A stretch of 64,000 nucleotides of DNA. Origin: Lucinisca nassula. Lineage: Eukaryota; Mollusca; Bivalvia; Lucinida; Lucinidae. Positions 63,040 to 64,000 of this stretch are shown here, piece by piece (position 1 is the stretch's first letter; each line of letters begins with the position of its first letter). The notes beneath the pieces are model-generated. The model worked only from the letters and a program-made list of their open reading frames with translations. It had not been told where the DNA came from and did no database searches. The stretch lies in assembly GCA_963580285.1 (NCBI GenBank), contig OY757011.1, positions 153,005,245-153,069,244 on the forward strand, read 5' to 3'. The translations under genes and the position numbers were made by a program.

Positions 63040-63720
63040 AACACATTTTACTGACCGTTCCAAGACGGTTATTCTGTTGTGGTTTATTATGCCCCCGCCA
63101 TTCGAAGAATGGTGGAAGGGCATATAGTGTTGCCCCTGTCCGTCCGTTCGTTCGTTCGTTCGTCCGTTCGTTCGTACGTCCGTTCGTTCGTCCGTCCGAA
63201 ACTTAAACGCAGTCAATTACTTTCTTATTTCTGGATAGACTTTGAAATTACTTTGTAGAAATGTTAACCATCATAAGACGATGAATCACGTGTAAAACTC
63301 AGGTCAGTACCTCCAAGGTCAAGGTCATACTTAGAGGTCAAAGGTGAAAAAGGGTCCAGAACTTAAACGCAGTCAATAACTTTCTTATTTCTGGATGGAA
63401 TTTGAAATTACTTTGTAGAAATGTAAATCATCATGAGACGATGTGTCACATGCAACACCCAGGTCCGTAGCTCCAAGGTCAAGGTCAAACATAGAGGTCA
63501 AAGGTCAAAAACGGGTCCGATCAATAACTTTCTTATTTCTGGGTGGATTTTGAAATTACTTTGCAGAAATGTTTGCCATCATGAGACAATCTGCCTCACA
63601 CAAAACCAAGGTCCTTACCTACAAGGTCAAGGTCATTTATTAGAGGACAGATGTGAAAAAAGAGTCCAAAACTTAAAACTCCATCAACTTTCTATGAATT
63701 AATACGAACATAGACATATT
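63040..63720 (+). mobile_element. Core-tandem-repeat element, three units of about 165 bp
   Basis: Left block TTATGCCCCCGCCATTCGAA, which can hairpin with GAATGGTGGAAGGGCATA, then (GTTC)n/CGTCC low complexity (63,139-63,195), then units with AACTTAAACGCAGTCAAT, ACTTTCTTATTTCTGGATGG, AAATTACTTTGTAGAAATG and TCCAAGGTCAAGGTCA. Same plan as the elements at 6.09 and 42.56 kb with unrelated core units. Confidence 0.7.
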
Positions 63721-63804
63721 TTAAGGCGGGAGCATCCGTGTCCTATGAACGCATTTCTAGTTATTGTTACAGTTTGTCTTTGCACGTATGTATCCCTTGT
63801 ATAG

Positions 63805-63985
63805 CTGTGTGGCCATCTTGTGGGAAAGTAACCGTCCTTTTGGCTTTCCGCTTACGAATTTTTCATCAAAGTAGTTAGTTTTATGTTAAGGTTTCTTTCC
63901 CTTTGGTGTCTTGGATGGGTGGTGTGATTCCTGATCATTGCTTTCAGTTATATTTTTTGGTACGTTTTCTTAGTGTTTTTTCTAC
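63805..63985 (+). repeat. Family E repeat copy
   Basis: GGCCATCTTGTGGGAAAGTA, CCTTTTGGCTTTCCGCTTAC and GGTGTGATTCCTGATCATTG. It runs close to the end of the window. Confidence 0.6.
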
Positions 63986-64000
63986 ATCCAATCTGGCTTC

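Overview
This window looks like repeat-dominated nuclear DNA of a metazoan, and I infer a marine or freshwater bivalve mollusc. The reasons are a dense layer of short palindromic non-autonomous elements, core-tandem-repeat elements resembling the oyster 'pearl' type, CR1/L2-like LINE debris, a tRNA-derived SINE with an (ATT)n tail, a mariner relic and two Ty3/gypsy LTR elements. I recognise no host protein-coding gene, no rRNA and no intact tRNA gene. Species assignment would need a database search.

Layout. 1-8.2 kb: mosaic of short interspersed repeats (called families A to E here) ending in a core-tandem-repeat element (6.1-8.24 kb). 8.24-16.6 kb: Ty3/gypsy element 1, 5' truncated: gag, a canonical T TTA AAC frameshift heptamer, pol (protease, RT, RNase H, integrase), a PHD finger after the integrase, and a large third ORF in the env position. 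That third ORF carries an SR-rich region, a C2H2 finger and a TatD-type metal-dependent nuclease domain. It is preceded by a strong splice acceptor and followed by a polypurine tract and a candidate 3' LTR. 16.6-22.4 kb: Ty3/gypsy element 2, also 5' truncated, with three CCHC knuckles, a G TTA AAC heptamer, an 11-residue tandem repeat between RNase H and integrase, and a chromodomain-like tail; it is broken by frameshifts and two in-frame stops. 22.4-29.7 kb: mostly unannotatable AT-rich DNA with a weak minus-strand hydrolase-like relic. 29.7-36.5 kb: a 42-bp satellite array with 251-bp and 1,883-bp higher-order structure. 37.1-38.4 kb: minisatellite and a dead mariner D34D transposase. 39.2-40.1 kb: an array of palindromic GGATATCC units bounded by imperfect inverted termini. 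40.2-46 kb: foldback elements, family copies and two tandem arrays. 46.4-48.4 kb: dead LINE with nested family A elements. 48.9-54 kb: inverted repeats, a 40-bp array, TTAA elements and a SINE. 54,261-60,263: a 6.0-kb interval bounded by 45-bp inverted repeats starting CAC, flanked by AAAC on both sides, with mirrored subterminal motifs (candidate CMC-type DNA transposon filled with LINE debris). 60.3-64 kb: more family copies, a nested insertion that exposes a target site, a palindrome and a core-tandem-repeat element.

The most interesting system is element 1: a gypsy element that appears to combine -1 frameshift expression of gag-pol, a chromatin-reading PHD module on its integrase, and a probably spliced accessory protein joining an SR domain to a TatD nuclease with all six metal ligands present. 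The pol frame carries breaks near the integrase zinc domain and in the PHD finger, so this copy is probably dead, although ORF3 is fully open.
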